A DNA stretch of 64,000 nt from assembly GCA_000149265.1 (NCBI GenBank), contig CH003278.1, forward strand, positions 331,551-395,550, read 5' to 3'. The stretch is from Ciona savignyi. Lineage: Eukaryota; Chordata; Ascidiacea; Phlebobranchia; Cionidae. The position numbers and the translations under genes were made by a program. Below are positions 1-13,479 of this stretch, one piece after another (positions within the stretch are counted from its first letter, which is position 1; each line of letters opens with the position of its first letter). The notes under the pieces were generated by a model. The model ran no database searches. It saw only the letters and a program-made list of their open reading frames with translations, and was not told the DNA's origin.

Positions 1-2175
1 TTGTGCTTCAGTCGAAGGGTTGCAGATTCGAAATATTTCGCTTGCCTGTGCGATAGCTCCCCTTTGTGTTTTCCGATTTACGGAAATATTCAGGAATAAT
101 CTAATCTATCCTGGTGGAACATATGGCCAAGGAATTTAGCTGAAGTTACCTAAACCTACTGTCCCTTAACAAATTATACAATGACTATAGTTGAATAAGT
201 TTTACTAAAACTGATTGTCCCAAACACACCACTATTAGCACAAGATATTCTGACGGTTGCCCTATCCATAACGCTTCGTCGTTTTCTTATCACCTGGTAT
301 TCTTTTATAAGTTAACCACATGAAAGCTCTTGGGTCATGTATTATCATGCGTGATAATTCTCTGTGATGATATTATTCATGGTTCGTTCGTATCAATGTG
401 CATTACGGTCTTAGTTGATGCAGGTGGACTGGGTGAATATTACCACATCCATTCTGCTCGTAATTAATGGCCACTAAACTAAAGCGACATCCAACCAATC
501 AAGCAAATGTAATACAAAAATCGGATTTTCCATAGAAGTTTACAATTGCCTGGATTAAATTAAGTCAAGGTAAATAATAAGGAGAATGACGTAAATCTGA
601 GCATGAAGCCAACCATTTGAATTTCAGCGTAGGCAGTAATTTCATTCTCAGTACTTAGTTGACGTATGCTTTGGCGAGGCGTCTTACCTTCGCTCAAGAT
701 AATACACGAAAGCATACGTTTACAGATAAAACGGTTATTTTAAGAAGTTCCGTATCAGTTTCTGTTGTTGGTACAAATGATCAGTACTTTTAGTGGGCTA
801 ACGAACTTAGTTCTGCTTGCCTGGGACTAGTACAAAACGTTTTCGCATTTGGTTACGTAATAAGCAGTTCATTTATATTATACTGTTCCCGGTAAAACTC
901 ATACTAAATAGAAAATAAAGATAAAATCGTTTTATTTGTGTATATGTACAATGTATATGTGTAGGCGTGTGAAAGAACAAATGTAAGAACTGTTAAATAG
1001 ATCAATGATTTTTAGCTGAAAGCAGGTAAAGTAAGATTAGTTTGCGTTAGAAACAGTTTGATTCATCTAATTTGTACAGTTTCAATAAGCCGGCGGCAAT
1101 TTTGACGTCTAAATTTGTCATAATCTACACAAAGACGCCGCCAATGAAGCGATAGTAGGGTTTAGAGTGGCCTCGTACGAAATGTTGTCTGTACTTTAAA
1201 TGACGTGTGTATGTGGATAGATGGGTTGTTTATAACGATTTATTGAAAATAAGCGTCTAAGCTCATGACCAGACACCACAACAGAAGGAAAAATGAATAA
1301 ATTTTGGTAAACAATAGAGAGCTTCTTTTTGAAAGATTGCGCGGTTCTGTTTGAATGGTCATGCAATATGGCTTTGTTGCTCGTTTGCAAAGCGCGTTTG
1401 TCTTTCGTAGAAAGTTGTCGGAAGTACGTACCCATTGTGACTTTATACAACGTATAGTGTGGCAACAAATAGTCTTTTAATTGGAAAACATGGCAATTGT
1501 AAGTTAAATGCAGCTATAATGACGCAAAAGCCAATAAAGAATCAAACTGTGCGTAAATTGAACTATTCTAGTTCTGTTTTCGAAAGAGAATCAATTTGCC
1601 GAGCAAAATAACGGAAGAAATATATCAAATAGTAAACCTATCGGGACCATGTTGATAGCTAATGATAGAATTCCTAAACGGGATTCAGCCAAGCCGAAAC
1701 ACTTTCGACAAAGTTGTCGCACAACACTAGAGTCATATGAGGTAACATAAGCTTAGCAGGGTCTAGTGGTGTCTGATCGTGCGTGTTCAAGCCACGAGAT
1801 CAGCCAACTGCAACAAGTAAGGCAAAGGGTTGAAGGGGTTTGTTAGTACATGCAAAGCGCATTTCAGATAATAAGCGTGAAGGGTATTTGTTTGGATTAC
1901 ACGGCTAGATTCTATGCTGCTTAGAAGTGCAACAGCTGGAAACAGGAATGTAAAAGCTTGTTACTCACAACGATGAGTACTGTTTACTTTTTTTACTTTT
2001 AGGTGTAGGATAAAGAAAAGTGGCTAAACACGTTAAAACTAATTGCTTAAAGGTCAAACTTAATTTAAAATTGATTTAAGGTTAAAGGAAGGTGTATGAA
2101 AAGTGCTATGCTTATAAAGCTATAATGTTTCTAGTCTACTTCTATTACGTTTAAAAACATTAGCTTTTGTGATAT

Positions 2176-2243
2176 GACGATTGCCCGTGTGTTACCTCCT
2201 TGGTTTTCCTATTCACGGGGATAAACAGGAATTTCCTATCCTA
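2176..2243 (+). repeat. 3' fragment of tRNA-derived SINE (family A)
   Basis: The segment begins gacgattgcccgtgtgtta and continues through the ttcacggggataaacag block to a tatccta-rich end. This is the 3' end of the element seen nearly complete at 51932-52230 and 23851-24149. Only the tail third is present, as in a 5'-truncated retroposed copy. Confidence 0.7.
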
Positions 2244-3413
2244 CGAATTTCCTCATCAGTAACCAGTGAACGATTGCGTATTAGCGTCATTAACAATGTA
2301 CTGAAGAACACAGTATCTAACGGAATACTTTTTCATTGGGGTTTAACTTTTAACATGACACCACAGCAAGATACAGGTTCACTGTACATTAAGCCACATA
2401 AATTGAACCATTTTGTCCAATTTTACCAGGGTTAGAAATGTAACTTAAGCTTGGGTTAAGTTGGTTATAGTAGGCCAGTGTTATAGTAATGATCCAATGC
2501 ATTCTTTGCACAATAAATCAAAGTCATACGTATACTTACTGCATTATAAGATTTATAAAAAAGGATTAGACTTAGTGAATGTCATACAATGACCGAAGGT
2601 TTTTCGGCCTATTACATTGGAATTTATGTCGTTATATGAATAGGAAAAAAAATGAAAATTCTCCGAAAATTGGGCTATTAAGTGATGGCTAAGAAGCAAC
2701 AAGCTGTTAAAATTTCGATCGTACTAAAATCGTTTACGCCCACGGACAGTAATCTTATAAAATTGCCGGTTGCGTTCGTTTGCGGGAATACGGTGTAAAA
2801 ATCTACATTGAGGTAACTCATCGCGTATCTAGGCCTACATTGAGAATTCGCCTACATTGAAACTAAGCTAACTTTGCAAGATCGTGGAGTAGCATACCGC
2901 AACATTGGTAGAGAGACATTAAAAAGTAAAATAAATTAATTAGTCTTGTGGCCGAATGGTTAGCCCCACTATGCCAAATATAAAATTCTTTATTAAGTAG
3001 AAAAAGTTACGACCATGACGTGTTCAAAGCTTAGATTCCATAGTAAAAGAAAACAACTTGTATCCGTTTTAGTGTTAAGTTCCCACTTTCTCTCCTTTCC
3101 AAAGAGAAGTGGTAAATTATTAAACCGATCTATTGTGTATAAGAAGTATATTTTGTCTCATATCACAGAGAAGTAAAGTTAAGCAGAAATATAAAAACAT
3201 TACCATTGACCCTGAAAACCAAAACAAACAAACAGTTAAGTATTGCGTATATAGTGAAAAAACTGGTAAGCTTAGTTTTAATACAGTATTATGACCGAAT
3301 GTTACATATTGTTTAATACTTGTGTAATTGTGTTAGTGCTATAGTTGCCAGAAAGGCTAAAACATTTTTTTTATTCTGCCTTTATAATTTCTACCTGTCC
3401 AGCATTGCACGTG

Positions 3414-3819
3414 TGACGTCATTAATACAGATTTAATTTACGGTTTTCGAATCCTCAGGTATCTCAGATATTTCCGCGAAGGAAATTACGAGGTGATAAT
3501 GAAATGGAAAATATGTCGAAAATAGCGAACATTTAACAGTGGGCAAACTCAATTTCCCTTTTTAGACAAATTAAAACGAGTCGGCGTGTTATATATTTTT
3601 GAGCAGTTTTGACTAAATCAAAGTTCACCTTGAGCGTGCAACGACGCTTTTCTTCCGGCCATTGAGGGAATCAGAAATTATAGAAATAATAAAGGTATAG
3701 AGTAAACACGTCTGTCGTTATTTTTATTTTTTTGTGACATCGATTTCAATATTAAAATATCGTTTGACACGACACAATGCAAACGATTGTCTGTTTCCGT
3801 TCGACCTATAATGACGTCA
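3414..3819. promoter_or_regulatory. Possible promoter with two perfect CRE palindromes
   Basis: TGACGTCA occurs perfectly at 3414-3421 and 3812-3819, and an ETS-like cttccgg lies near 3654. CREB/ATF factors bind TGACGTCA. The cluster is 1.3-1.7 kb upstream of the first recognisable exon of the plus-strand PDZ gene and may mark its promoter. This is inference only: an 8-mer recurs by chance about twice in a sequence this long. Confidence 0.22.
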
Positions 3820-5081
3820 TAGTCGTCACGGTTCTAGACAACGCCGCGAAGCAGTCCGAAAATAACCTCTCAGAATCGAACTGTTTACCGATTTGCGTTT
3901 ATTTCGAGATTTATTTTCTTTGAATTCTGATGTTTGTCAGTTGTGCATCATGTACATTCTTTCAATGATTGCCATTAAATCGTCGTTAAGGAAATAGTTG
4001 AAGTTATTGAAACGTGGGAAACATATGCGCCGGACAAGCAAAATGAGTGTTTTAAACATATTTTCAAGTTTCGCAGTTTACCACAAATGCACCAAGTTAG
4101 CAATAACTTTCTTCAAATTCACATTTAGGAGGGCTGAAAGGCATTTTTTGTTGTGAATCAGAATTTCCAGGCGCTGTTAACGGATTTTATACCAACCAAA
4201 AGAGCATATACTTAAACTCGACAATTGTATTTGTTACTTTCTGTCCTTAAATACAAAGCAATGTTTAATCAAAGAGATTAAGATTTCTAGTGGACCTCTA
4301 TTTAAACTGACTGCATCATCAAGGCTGGCTCGGTTAACCGATTTAAATTTTTTGTGATCAAGCAGCGAATAGTTTCAGAATTTACACATATCATTATACC
4401 CATAGCTCTAAAATATTGAAGAAACTTATTTTGTGTTGCAGAGATGTTAGGCGCCGTTAGTAATAATGGAAGGTAAACGTAGAATCTGCTATATCGAAAG
4501 AGGTGAGAAGAAGCTGTAAATTTCAACTAAATGCTTTTTACTTTCTTATACAATTTAAAAATTGTTGAAATTATAAAAAATATTACAAAATACATAGTAA
4601 TTTTAACACGATTTGTTACAAACGTACCCATGGAGCCAAACATTAAATCTGTTATAAGATTAATTTTATCGTGAAAGGGATATTATCGTGTAGTGTGAAA
4701 GTAGGATTTAATATGTGTATGTTGTCATCTTTTACTTGCACATTGGAATCTTAAAAAACTCACTAGTTGTGCTGCTCTTTTACAATACAGCGTTCCACTG
4801 TAAATAAACAATAAACACGAATTTCAAGTGGTTTAAACCTGGCTGGTTTCACTCATCGCCGCTTTAGGCATCTCCCGCTAAATGCCTTGCGGAATGATAG
4901 AACCTACTGTCGAAAGATTGCTTCTTTCTCGCTTCGAATAAGACAACTGGTATTTTGGAAAAAACACACACGCGTGTTATAATTAAAACCTATACATTGT
5001 GTGGTGTTATTTTTGTTGATACTGACAGTAATCTTTACGATACCGATAATTATTTACTAAAGCCATTTGCACTTTTTATAG

Positions 5082-8000
5082 GGGAAAACGGGTTTGGTTT
5101 CATTCTTTGTTGTGAAAATGAGACAACGGACACTTATGTTCTCCATGTTTTGAAATCATCTCCCGCCAGTAAAGCTAAATTGTCACCGGGGGACCGCATT
5201 ATTGAGGTATATTTTGTATTTGGATAAAAAATTGTGGAATCGAATCCAACCGCTAGCTATAGTTGTTGTTCTGGAGAAAAGTATTGAGCAGTCGGTACCT
5301 GAACCCAATGCTTTACCGGACAAATATTTTGTGTATTTTCGTATTTGTAATGCCCATGGCGGCTGTTAGGTCTCGTTAAAACTTAATGTTAGACATGTTA
5401 TCAAATATTTTTTTTCCCTGGGAAATCCCAGACATATCCCCAAACAAAATTTGCTTAACTGATTTTTTAGCACTTTAACTACATCTATTAGACAAGGCGC
5501 AAAACACCTTTTCGCAGTTTTATTAACAAAAATTACTACAATTGTTTTTTTTGTTATTTACCATTCATTGTGCATTCCACCAGTTAAAATCGAATACAAT
5601 TGACCTATCCTACTAATCAAACACAGTTTGCTCAAATATTTTGACATGCACTTACATTTTTCAAGTGTTATTTAAAACCGGCGCAGCATGAACAATATTG
5701 AATAATGGACTTATTTTACGGTTCTTAATAATTGAAGTATTCAGAAGCGAATTTCGCACTGTCCGCAAGGCAACTCGTGTTATTTCTGCTGTTAGGAAAT
5801 AAAATTAGCTTTTATATACTTTCTATAAAGTTATCACTTATCAGCGCTATACTGATGTACGTATTTTATGTACTGGTTACTAAGTAAAATAAAATACACA
5901 AGTTTGTCAATGCAAATAACTAAACCAAAACACCTACCACAAGGGCCTGAAACACTATATGTTAATATTAAACATACACCAATCTTGGCAAGTTAATCGT
6001 TCTGTTAACTTGACACTGTTAATTTACAGCACTTAAATATATGCATCTTATTTCCGTTTTAGTTTTCAGAAAATGTTATATAAATAATGTTGTTTCCCGT
6101 TGCAGTAGCCCATGTTGACCTAAATTATAAAGATAATCCCCAGAAACAAAATTGTTTACCGTACCGTTGAAAAATAACGAATAAACAATAACTGTGGCTC
6201 CATGTAGCATGAAACCATATGCGCGGTACATATTGCATGTCTGGGGATGTAACTGTATTTATTTCACTGTCAATCTATCGTAATCCAGCTCTGCCGTTTC
6301 TCAACATGACAATTACAAGATAGCTTTCCACGCACTAACAGCTAACGAATTCATGTCCCTATTTTAATACCACGTTTTTCAACATCTGTATTATTTATTA
6401 CATTTATTTCATTTAAACAGGTTAACGGACTGAACGTGGAACGGGAATCACATAAAGACGTGGTGGAACGATTACAAGGTATTACCGAATGATCTATAAC
6501 GAAAAGTGTGTTTTTAATTTACTGTGGCCAAAGGGTTGTGGGAGTTATTAGAGTGCGTTTTAAGATTTTTTAATTTCTTTTCGTGATCGATTCATTTAAA
6601 TTCATTTAATGGGAGTTAAAACCGAATTAAAACCTGAGTGGTCACGACTATATATGGTTATATGGACAAACCGAGCACGTTTGCTATAAATAGGTTTGTA
6701 TATATTTATAGGAGTATAAGATTAAGCGTGGGGTAAAAATATTTAATATTAAGTCCTTACGATAAATGCAGTACGTTAATTATCAAGCAAAATTAATACG
6801 CGATATAAAAATCAACCAGACGCAATTATGTTGTTTTGTATTTTTACAATTTCTCAGAAATGATTACAATTCTCAAAACTAATTAACTTGCTTTTTGCGA
6901 TATAACGTTTTTATATCTGTGTACGTTGGTACGTTTACGAAAGATCGTGTTTTAAAGCTCTATGCATGATTATTTCGTGCCAGTAGTTATACTTTATCGT
7001 GAATGGGGCATCATTATACCAGGAAAAACAGATTTGACTTAAGAGATTTTACTCCACGTCTGTGCGTTACATTCTATACAAAACGCATAAATTTACATGT
7101 TCATACCAAAGTTCTCTGGCGTCAACAGACAATGTTGCTTTATAAATCATAAACCAGACTTGACTATTCTGTTTAAATGAACTGTTAATTTTATACGGTT
7201 GTATTATGTCCATTCGTGTGATTTCTTGTTGGTTCTTATATCTTATTTTCACTTCGCCTGTTCTGTAATTGGCCAAAAACCGTTTAGCAGTCACGAACTT
7301 CCTAATTTGAAAATGAAACCGTTTGACTTTTAGAAAATACTAAAACAACCCAGTAAAATGTATATAAATCTGAGGATCTAAATCTAAATAAACCGCCATT
7401 TAAGTATATAAACCAAGCTTATTACACAGTACAATTATGAGAATAGGAACTGCTAGTTATAGACGTTGGAATGCGTGAAGAGCATAAGAGTTATACCGCA
7501 TTTGCCTCCAAGAACTTGGCCAAAGGCACACCTCGTCACAACGCTATGAACACTAATTACCTCCGGATAAGTAATGAAAAACGTGCGTGTTATAATTACG
7601 AAAGTGGACAAGCATAACGAGCAACGAAAATTACTATTTTTTCGCACTATCTTACCGTCAATAATATTGCATAACTAAAACACAACGATTAATGGTGTTA
7701 ACATTGTACGATAAGATATTTATGTTTTCCGTTGGATGGTAAACGCAGAAGCGTTTTTTAACAGGAAATCATCAGATTACCTACTTTTCACAATTAGATA
7801 CTAAAGCTGTTGTTTTGTGTTGCTTGAGAACGATTGAGCAACCTTTTTTAAAGGGGTTTACACTTTAATTAACCGACTGATTTGAACCAGACTAAATCCT
7901 ATTGAGTTTGGCGGGTTCAACCACAGATGCTTATGCGTTATCTAACAGCAAATATGATAGGAATAAGTTTACAGTCCATCTTTTACGATTGCCGTGAGGC

Positions 8001-11000
8001 GGACATGGTTACAGTTTGTAAATAAACATTCCGTAACACGGTAACACGACAACTAATGTCGACGAAGGCAGTCTTTAGTATTTAACTATGTTTGCAAATA
8101 ACACTGCTAAGTCGCATGTTGGTATTTTAAAACTTTTGTTTGGTGTCGTTTTCTTACATAAGCCGATTACCATTGTTTCTTGCAATCAAACTTTTATTGT
8201 TTGATCTATCTACGTATAGAGTACAAGAATATGACCACACCTGCAAAAGGTACGCGTACAACGTGGCAATTGATACTCAGTATATAATTACAAGCGTGTA
8301 GGTTCTTATACGCTTTGATGTATCATCTCATTTCAAACCTTTCAAAAACTTAATACTTTAAAACGGTCGACCGAAGAGAATCCGATATTTAAAAAATAGG
8401 CAGGAAGTTGCCGCACTAAAAGTGTTGATTTTATATTTTAAAACGATGCTGGTGTTACATGGTTGATGTAAATAAATATGATTAAATTCTAAATGTGTCT
8501 AATTAGAATATTAACAACCCGACTAAAGGCACTGGGTAAACTTACGGTCATTCGTGTATGGATATATCCTCTGTAAAGCCAATGCTCTTGTAGTTAGTGA
8601 TTTGTAAAAAAAATCCTTTTTCTCGTAGGCTCAGAGCCGTCTGCGTGGGCTATAATGGCTAAAAATCCGCATTTTCACGCTGTACTATAGAATAACATTG
8701 CTGTCCTACATTCGTACAATTTGTCATGATCTCTGACAGCATACTAATGTATGTGCAACGATCGGACCAATTCAACCAATCATTCCTATATCGCAACGAC
8801 TTCTAAAGTTCCGGGTTCTCGTCAGGTCTACGGAATGTCAAGCTCGTGGTTGCACACAGTAGAACGGCCGAGGATTATTTCAAGTCTCCCGGAAATGGAA
8901 TGACCGTCAAACCTCTCGAGGATTCCGACGAATTGCGGCCAAAATTAATCAATGTAAACCGTTCAAGTTCGGTGAGTTAATGTGGTTTTACTGATGTGTA
9001 TATTTATTGCGGCAAATCGGCTGAGTTTTAAATCGGCTGAGTTTGCCACTTAAGTACGTCGAATAAAGATGGCGGGCTCGAAATTGGTTACTGTAGTCAA
9101 ATCTAATTGATGTTTACTGCGACCGACGGAAAATTGAGTTAATCAAAATATATACAAACGTTTCCAATAAATTCAACACCCATCACTTATAACCCGACTG
9201 TGTATAAAAGGTAATCTGACGGCCTCGTATTATAACTAAAGCAAAGTTTTACACGGAATCACGAGGATAAACACAAGTACTTATTGAACAACGTGTGTAG
9301 ATTTGTTTTGATTTTCCCGACGATTAAAACTACAATTTATTTATATTTTATAATTTTGTTAAGCTGGCAACAAAAAAAAAGTAGTCCATTATTTGCTTTC
9401 AGGGATTTGATTTTGTACTTCAAACAGTCGGGAAATCCCCTAAAATGAGCACCGGGAAATTTCGACAACAGCTCAAAGGCATCGCGGGTAAGTTGGTTAC
9501 GTCATGATTCCGAATTTAAAATAATGTACAATATTACGTCACACAGGTCATTATGTCGGAACATTAGATAAGGAAGGAGTGGCGTATAAAGCGGGATTGC
9601 GACAAGGTCACCGTTTGATCGAAATTAACGGTATTCAGATTGAAAAGGTTCGTAAATCAATAATTTTTTTTTAACTTTTTCCTTAAGTTTACATTTTTTA
9701 AATATTGTTTTGCGGGTTATCGGATTTTGTTATTGAGCTGCACCCCTTTAAAATAACTCACAAAACCACTTAGCCTCTTAGCTTTTACATCGTTTTAATC
9801 AATTTTTTGTTGCAACAGTATTGTTTTCGCCTAGGTTTGGCGGCAGAGTTCGCTATATTTATTTAGTGTTATCAAATTTCTTTTAAATAACGTGTTTTAA
9901 CGACGATTCGTTTAGCCGTATTTTTCTGTTCCTCTTTGCTTCATTTGCCATTATTTAACACAAAAATTAAAAAAAAATACACCAAGACGGATAGGACAGG
10001 ATACTCATGTACTCCACCAAGGTTACCATTAAAAGAAATTTTTAAAATAATTTCGGAATTGTGGAAATTCAATAGCAGGTGATTTAGACACCCTTCGTAA
10101 ACCTGAATGATATTGGGTGTCGGGTTAGTGATTGACATGAATAACGTTATTTTCGCTTTTTGATACTTGCCTTAATAAATCAGTTTTGCTTTACAGGAAT
10201 CGCATAGTTACGTCATCGCAGTCATTCGTGCCTCGAAGTCGGTTCAACTTTTAGTCGTGGACGAAGATACTGATGAATTCTTCCTACGTCACGGTATTTC
10301 CCCGTCGTCGAAACATTTGGACGGAAAGCTGGAGCTCGGGCTTTCCCCGTCACCGATAATGTCTGGTGAGAAAACTGCAAATTTTATAGCAGATTGCAAA
10401 AACACTTATATTTATTACTATATTACACGGAATTGTTGTATATAGTCTGCATACTCATGGGTAAAACAAACACAAAGCCAATACAGTACATGGAATAGGG
10501 TTTGAATCGAAATGTTAAGGTACAGATTTTAACCATTATTTATGTCATGTTAGAATTTGGATATAACTTTATATTTAGTTTCTTTTATTTGAATTTTATT
10601 TTGTCTTCTCGATTTTCTTTAATTGCATATTTAGTGACTGGACACGTCATGCACAACTATATGCAAATAAGGGTATAAAACGGAGTATACTCAACTTACA
10701 GGAACAGTCAAACAAAAATTCACAAATAAAGCTTAAATATTGGTTTTTCTGTTATCTTTCACGGTCAATTTCCCTATAAATCTTGTTAATTATTTAATTC
10801 CTCCAGTTTATTTTTTTTATTTTACTTCAACCTTATCCCAGTGAAACGCCTCCCCCCTTCAAAGCCCTTCATATCGCACCCCCATTCAAACGTTGCACGT
10901 ACACCGTCGTCGTTACGTGACATCGCCGATATGCGGAAAATGGCGATGTCGACGCCAAATCTCAGTTTCCTCGGTAAGAGCAAGAGCGAGAACAACGTCA

Positions 11001-11411
11001 AATCGGACCGAAAAGACCGCTCGAAACGGGAAATTAAGAAAAGGTTCAGTCTTTTCGACAAAAAGAAAAAGTCGAGTTACTACAAGAGCTCGATGGAGCT
11101 CTCGCCCGGCAGAAGGCTTTATGACGAAACAATTATAAGCGACTCGGAATCGTCCAAGGGTATTCCCCCCATCCACGAGCAACCTGATATAATAAATGAC
11201 ATCACCAGAAGAAACGGGTGAGTGTTTTTTTTCTTTTAAAAACAACAATAAAATAATTTCTTACAAAATGCTAATCAAATCAGAAGCATTTCCACAAGGA
11301 CCACAAAGAAATATTTCCATAAGGTATACACCAGAAATCAAATGTAATTACATTTACACTATATCTATCATCATCTGGAATTGGATAAAAAAGTACACTT
11401 GTATACATGTT

Positions 11412-11446
<35 letters not shown>

Positions 11447-11789
11447 CTGGTTATATGTCACATAATTAAGTATAAAAAGTGTTTTATTCAGGACAAACAT
11501 AAACTTCGGTCGTAATGTTGAGAAAATTGTGGCTCGAAAAGACGTTCTCGGGACTTCCCCCCCATTAAACCCCACAATCAAGCCCCACCCAATCGACCCA
11601 AGATACGCGGACCCAGCTGGATACGAGACACCCCCACCCGGATACGAATCACCAGACGATCTATCGACGGTTGGCTACAAAGTCGACCTTAAAACTCTAA
11701 AGGAACATGTCCGCAAGAGGGGCAGGGGAGCACCTGTAAAACCACAGAAGGAGAACTATGCTCTTGCTCATCACGTTGTTAACTGTTGA
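5082..11789 (+). CDS. NHERF-family scaffold with two PDZ domains (5' exon missing)
   Basis: Exons at 5082-5206, 6421-6478, 8826-8971, 9403-9487, 9547-9647, 10197-10365, 10842-11217 and 11492-11789 join in frame with GT-AG borders; the stop is TGA at 11787. PDZ1 carries NGFGF as its carboxylate-binding loop and ends in VKLVV. PDZ2 starts GFDF and runs to VQLLVVDEDTDEFF, matching the end of PDZ2 in NHERF1/2 (SLC9A3R1/2), which has the same TDEFF signature. These proteins anchor transporters and receptors at the apical cortex. The tail is basic, then rich in Pro/Tyr (PPPGYES, a PPxY-like site). It shows no ERM-binding helix like that of vertebrate NHERF1 and ends HHVVNC. Exon 5082 starts with a split codon (two bases), so at least one upstream coding exon exists; I could not find it. 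NHERF-family assignment is firm; 1:1 orthology is not. Confidence 0.85.
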
Positions 11790-13459
11790 AATAACAGTAC
11801 AAACTTGCAAGATTAAAAATATTTTTTTTTCGAATTAAAACTCTTTAATTCTCATTAAACAGTTAAGTTAACCAAAGCTTCTTTCAAATGGAGCAAAAAC
11901 TACGTTTTGAGATATAATGCAATAGCATTGACTTTAAACTCCATGACCATTATGACCCAATATTGTTTCTTTCACAAGTAATTTTACAACATAGCAAGAG
12001 ATTAATAGCAATTTTATAATACATCTTGTTTAGATTCTAACCCATTAACTGTACGAAATATTTTAGTTGTTATTTCATGTATTTCGCATTATGTATTTTT
12101 CTCAAGAAAGATAAATTACATCTTACAATGTTCTTATAAATTTTTGTCTGGTCAATTGACTGAGTTGAAGTGTTTAGGTCGCTCTCTATAAACGTTGACA
12201 TCATTTTTTTACTTAATTCTTGTTAGCCATTCGGCCACACGACCGTACTGACATCATTTAGTTTGCATAGACACAGCATTCTCACTGCGCATTTGTGCCA
12301 TCTATCGAACAAAAACGATATATCTAACAATGGAGGTAATCGCACAAGGAAACCTACTGTAACCATGTGGAATTATAACATTTCCTCTTACAGAGCGTTT
12401 AAACTTCCTACCATTAGTCATAAGCATTACTATCCGTTCCTAAAATCCAAAAAAAGGTTTTAACTCAGAGCAACAAAATACTGCAACGCAAGAAGAATTC
12501 TATATGAGCAACTTATTTGTAAGCTTTGTACAATCATACGTCTTAGATTTTACTCTTAAAAATGTTTAATCTTTTGAGAGCCGGATATAAAAATTAACGA
12601 ATAAATTAAGATAATGCTTTACATTAGTCAAAATACTAATATCGGACATAACCATGAAATAATTCTGCGGTGTTCTTCTAGAAAATATAAGGTGTGAAAA
12701 CAATTTGAGGGAGCCTTAAATTCTATAGCACATAATTTGTTATTTAAACAATCTTTGTTAATAAGATAAAAAGTCTCTTTACTAAGACCTGTGGCCTGTA
12801 TTAAATCAGATCACACTGTTAAGAGCAGTTCAAGCTGTCTAACTAGGTCAAATTCGCGCATGGATAAACACGTGACTATGGTCCGACGTCACAGTTGAAA
12901 GACAACGATGATTATCTTTTTAAATCTAGCTGACGAAGGTTTTAATCCTGAAAACAGCACGGACTTGCAAACAACAAGTTGTTCAAAAAACGGCAGCATT
13001 GTCATTATAAGATTACTCAGAACTTGTTTATGGACCGATATAAAAGCAGTGAGTGTGTTGTTGCATTGAGAACTGGACTTATAGTAAAAGCCAAGAAGGT
13101 AGAACATGATCATAGATTTTAAACAGGGTGCCTCGGCATATATAAAAGTTAAACTATGGGAAAGGCAAATATACTTTTTCGAAGATGTATCCTCAATATA
13201 TACGATTGTGACTTGAAAAATATATTCTACCTTATTTTAGGGAAGATCATATGTTATCAGGTTTGGGCATTTTACTGTGTATTGTAATAGGCTATAATAA
13301 TACATTGCATAACGGAAATTATAACAAATAAATTCAAATTTTAGGACAATGAGGTCACATTAGTTAGGTCCTGCTTAGTTGCTCTATTACACAACAGGCG
13401 ATATCTTTAGATGCAGACAAATTAGGACTTGGCAAGAGGTAACCTATTTGCATTTTTAG
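11790..13459. other. Intergenic region
   Basis: This holds the 3' flank of the PDZ gene, with an AT-rich putative polyadenylation zone just after 11800, and the promoter side of the Ly6-like gene. A reverse-strand tRNA-like A-box (agccattcggccacacgac, about 12225-12243) is a scrap of SINE family B. I saw no exon-like frame. Confidence 0.5.
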
Positions 13460-13479
13460 GACAAACAAAAACTACGGAT

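Larger units (their letters stand above)
1..5081. other. Gene-poor upstream region
   Basis: I see no exon with a convincing frame, splice borders and family resemblance here. Open frames are short and AT-biased. It contains a 3' fragment of the window's tRNA-derived SINE (2176-2243), a tRNA-like A-box scrap (around 2943-2972) and two CRE palindromes (3414-3421 and 3812-3819). The missing first exon and promoter of the NHERF-like gene that starts at 5082 may lie here. Confidence 0.5.

Noticed and set aside
7067-7294. 75-codon minus-strand frame in an intron of the NHERF-like gene
   Set aside because: Amino-acid content is protein-like but there are no partner exons, family motifs or splice context.
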